This document shows positions 63,469 to 64,000 of a stretch of DNA of 64,000 nucleotides, in pieces (the stretch's first letter is position 1; every line of letters starts with the position of its first letter). The stretch comes from Bacillus sp. F19. GTDB lineage: Bacteria > Bacillota > Bacilli > Bacillales > Bacillaceae. The position numbers and the translations under genes were made by a program. The stretch spans positions 2,320,001 to 2,384,000 of the forward strand of contig CP085710.1 in assembly GCA_023823795.1 (NCBI GenBank), given 5' to 3'. Below the pieces are notes generated by a model that saw only the letters and a list, made by a program, of their open reading frames with translations, searched no databases and was not told the origin of the DNA.

Positions 63469-64000
63469 AAGACATGTAATTGCTAAAAGAATTGCTGAAG
63501 AATTAGAAGATGGTCAAATTGTTAACTTAGGAATAGGGATTCCGACACTGGTTACGTCCTATTTAGGAGATAAAAAAGTATATTTACAAACGGAGAATGG
63601 CTTGTTAGGAATGGGACCCCCTCCTTCGGAAGGAAATTTAGATATTGATTTAATTGATGCAGGAAAAGAGCCAGTTACGTATTTGAAAGGTGCATCCTTT
63701 TTTAATAGTGCAGATTCTTTTGCTTTGATTAGAGGCGGTCATGTGGATGTAGCGGTTTTAGGCATACTTCAAGTGGATATTCATGGTGAAATTGCCAATT
63801 GGGCTGTTCCTAATCAACCGATCTTAGGTGTCGGGGGAGCGATGGATCTAGTAACTGGAGCAAAGAAGGTTATTGTTGCTGCTACTTTATTTGCGAAAGA
63901 TGGAACGTCTAAATTAGTCAAAGAATTATCATATAAAACAAGCGGTATTCGAAGAGTAGAGCTTTTTGTTTCTGATTACGCTGTTTTTAAATTTACGGAT
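63452..64000 (+). CDS. 3-oxoacid CoA-transferase subunit B (AtoA/ScoB-like), 3' end outside window
   Basis: ATG 63452 follows AGGGAG by five bases and overlaps the end of subunit A. The 183 residues present include HVIAKRIAEELEDGQIVNLG, IGIPTLVTSYL, VYLQTENGLLGMGPPPSEGN with the catalytic Glu of the ENGLLG motif, and FFNSADSFALIRGGHVDVAV. The active-site Glu forms the CoA thioester intermediate. The frame is still open at the window edge. Confidence 0.92.
   Translation, partial: MLSQDKRHVIAKRIAEELEDGQIVNLGIGIPTLVTSYLGDKKVYLQTENGLLGMGPPPSEGNLDIDLIDAGKEPVTYLKGASFFNSADSFALIRGGHVDVAVLGILQVDIHGEIANWAVPNQPILGVGGAMDLVTGAKKVIVAATLFAKDGTSKLVKELSYKTSGIRRVELFVSDYAVFKFTD

Overview
The window looks like chromosome from a low-GC, endospore-forming Bacillaceae bacterium (Bacillus sensu lato; I cannot fix the genus). 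It carries a CotA-type spore laccase, a GerA-type and a GerB-type germinant-receptor subunit, squalene-hopene cyclase, phosphosulfolactate synthase and YkoP/YkoQ-like proteins. Ribosome-binding sites are strong AGGAGG types and TTG/GTG starts are frequent. No rRNA, tRNA or CRISPR array was seen. The region is accessory and decaying: at least twenty genes are truncated, frameshifted or interrupted, and debris of IS3, IS110 and IS21 elements and a tyrosine integrase lies between intact genes.

Layout. 0-7.2 kb: end of a phenylacetate-CoA-ligase-like gene, a broken P450, a TetR regulator with two matching palindromic operators, and secreted or lipoprotein genes inside a 227-bp direct duplication, including a two-repeat protein ending in a phosphodiester-glycosidase (NAGPA) domain. 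7.5-9 kb: a decayed IS3 element. 9-14.7 kb: MFS exporter, phosphosulfolactate synthase overlapping a histidine phosphatase, GerA protein, YitT-like membrane protein. 15-17 kb: IS110/IS3/IS21 wreckage. 17-23 kb: sqhC divergent from a DUF2515 gene, then a secreted EEP phosphohydrolase with an F5/8C domain. 23-30 kb: decayed NagZ and RHS genes, a possible immunity gene, cotA, an IS110 remnant.

30-32 kb: a long leader hairpin, glpP and a HAD phosphatase. 32-39 kb: an exported set (HupE-like membrane protein, metallophosphatase with PQQ-type propeller, PhoX-like/GDPD fusion) that reads as extracellular phosphate-ester scavenging. 39.4-40.8 kb: a DoxX-ArsR-SRPBCC operon with a visible promoter and operator repeats. 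41-45 kb: orphan GerB permease, YjdF-like protein, broken PAP2 gene. 45.9 kb: Tat-exported amine oxidase. 47.7-52 kb: two MGDG-synthase-family glycosyltransferases flanking YkoP- and YkoQ-like genes. 52-54 kb: an alkaline-phosphatase-family gene whose centre is replaced by an inverted nuclease-family fragment, plus an integrase stub.

54.8-57 kb: D-serine ammonia-lyase with a divergent XRE-cupin regulator. 58.6-60.4 kb: the most unusual gene, an intracellular-subtilisin-type protease fused to an endonuclease I domain. 60.6-61.4 kb: a chloramphenicol acetyltransferase gene with a complete translational attenuator. 62-64 kb: a TetR regulator divergent from a 3-oxoacid CoA-transferase operon that runs off the window. 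Three terminator-bearing copies of a dispersed ~150-bp repeat, plus several half copies, sit at junctions between intact and decayed genes.
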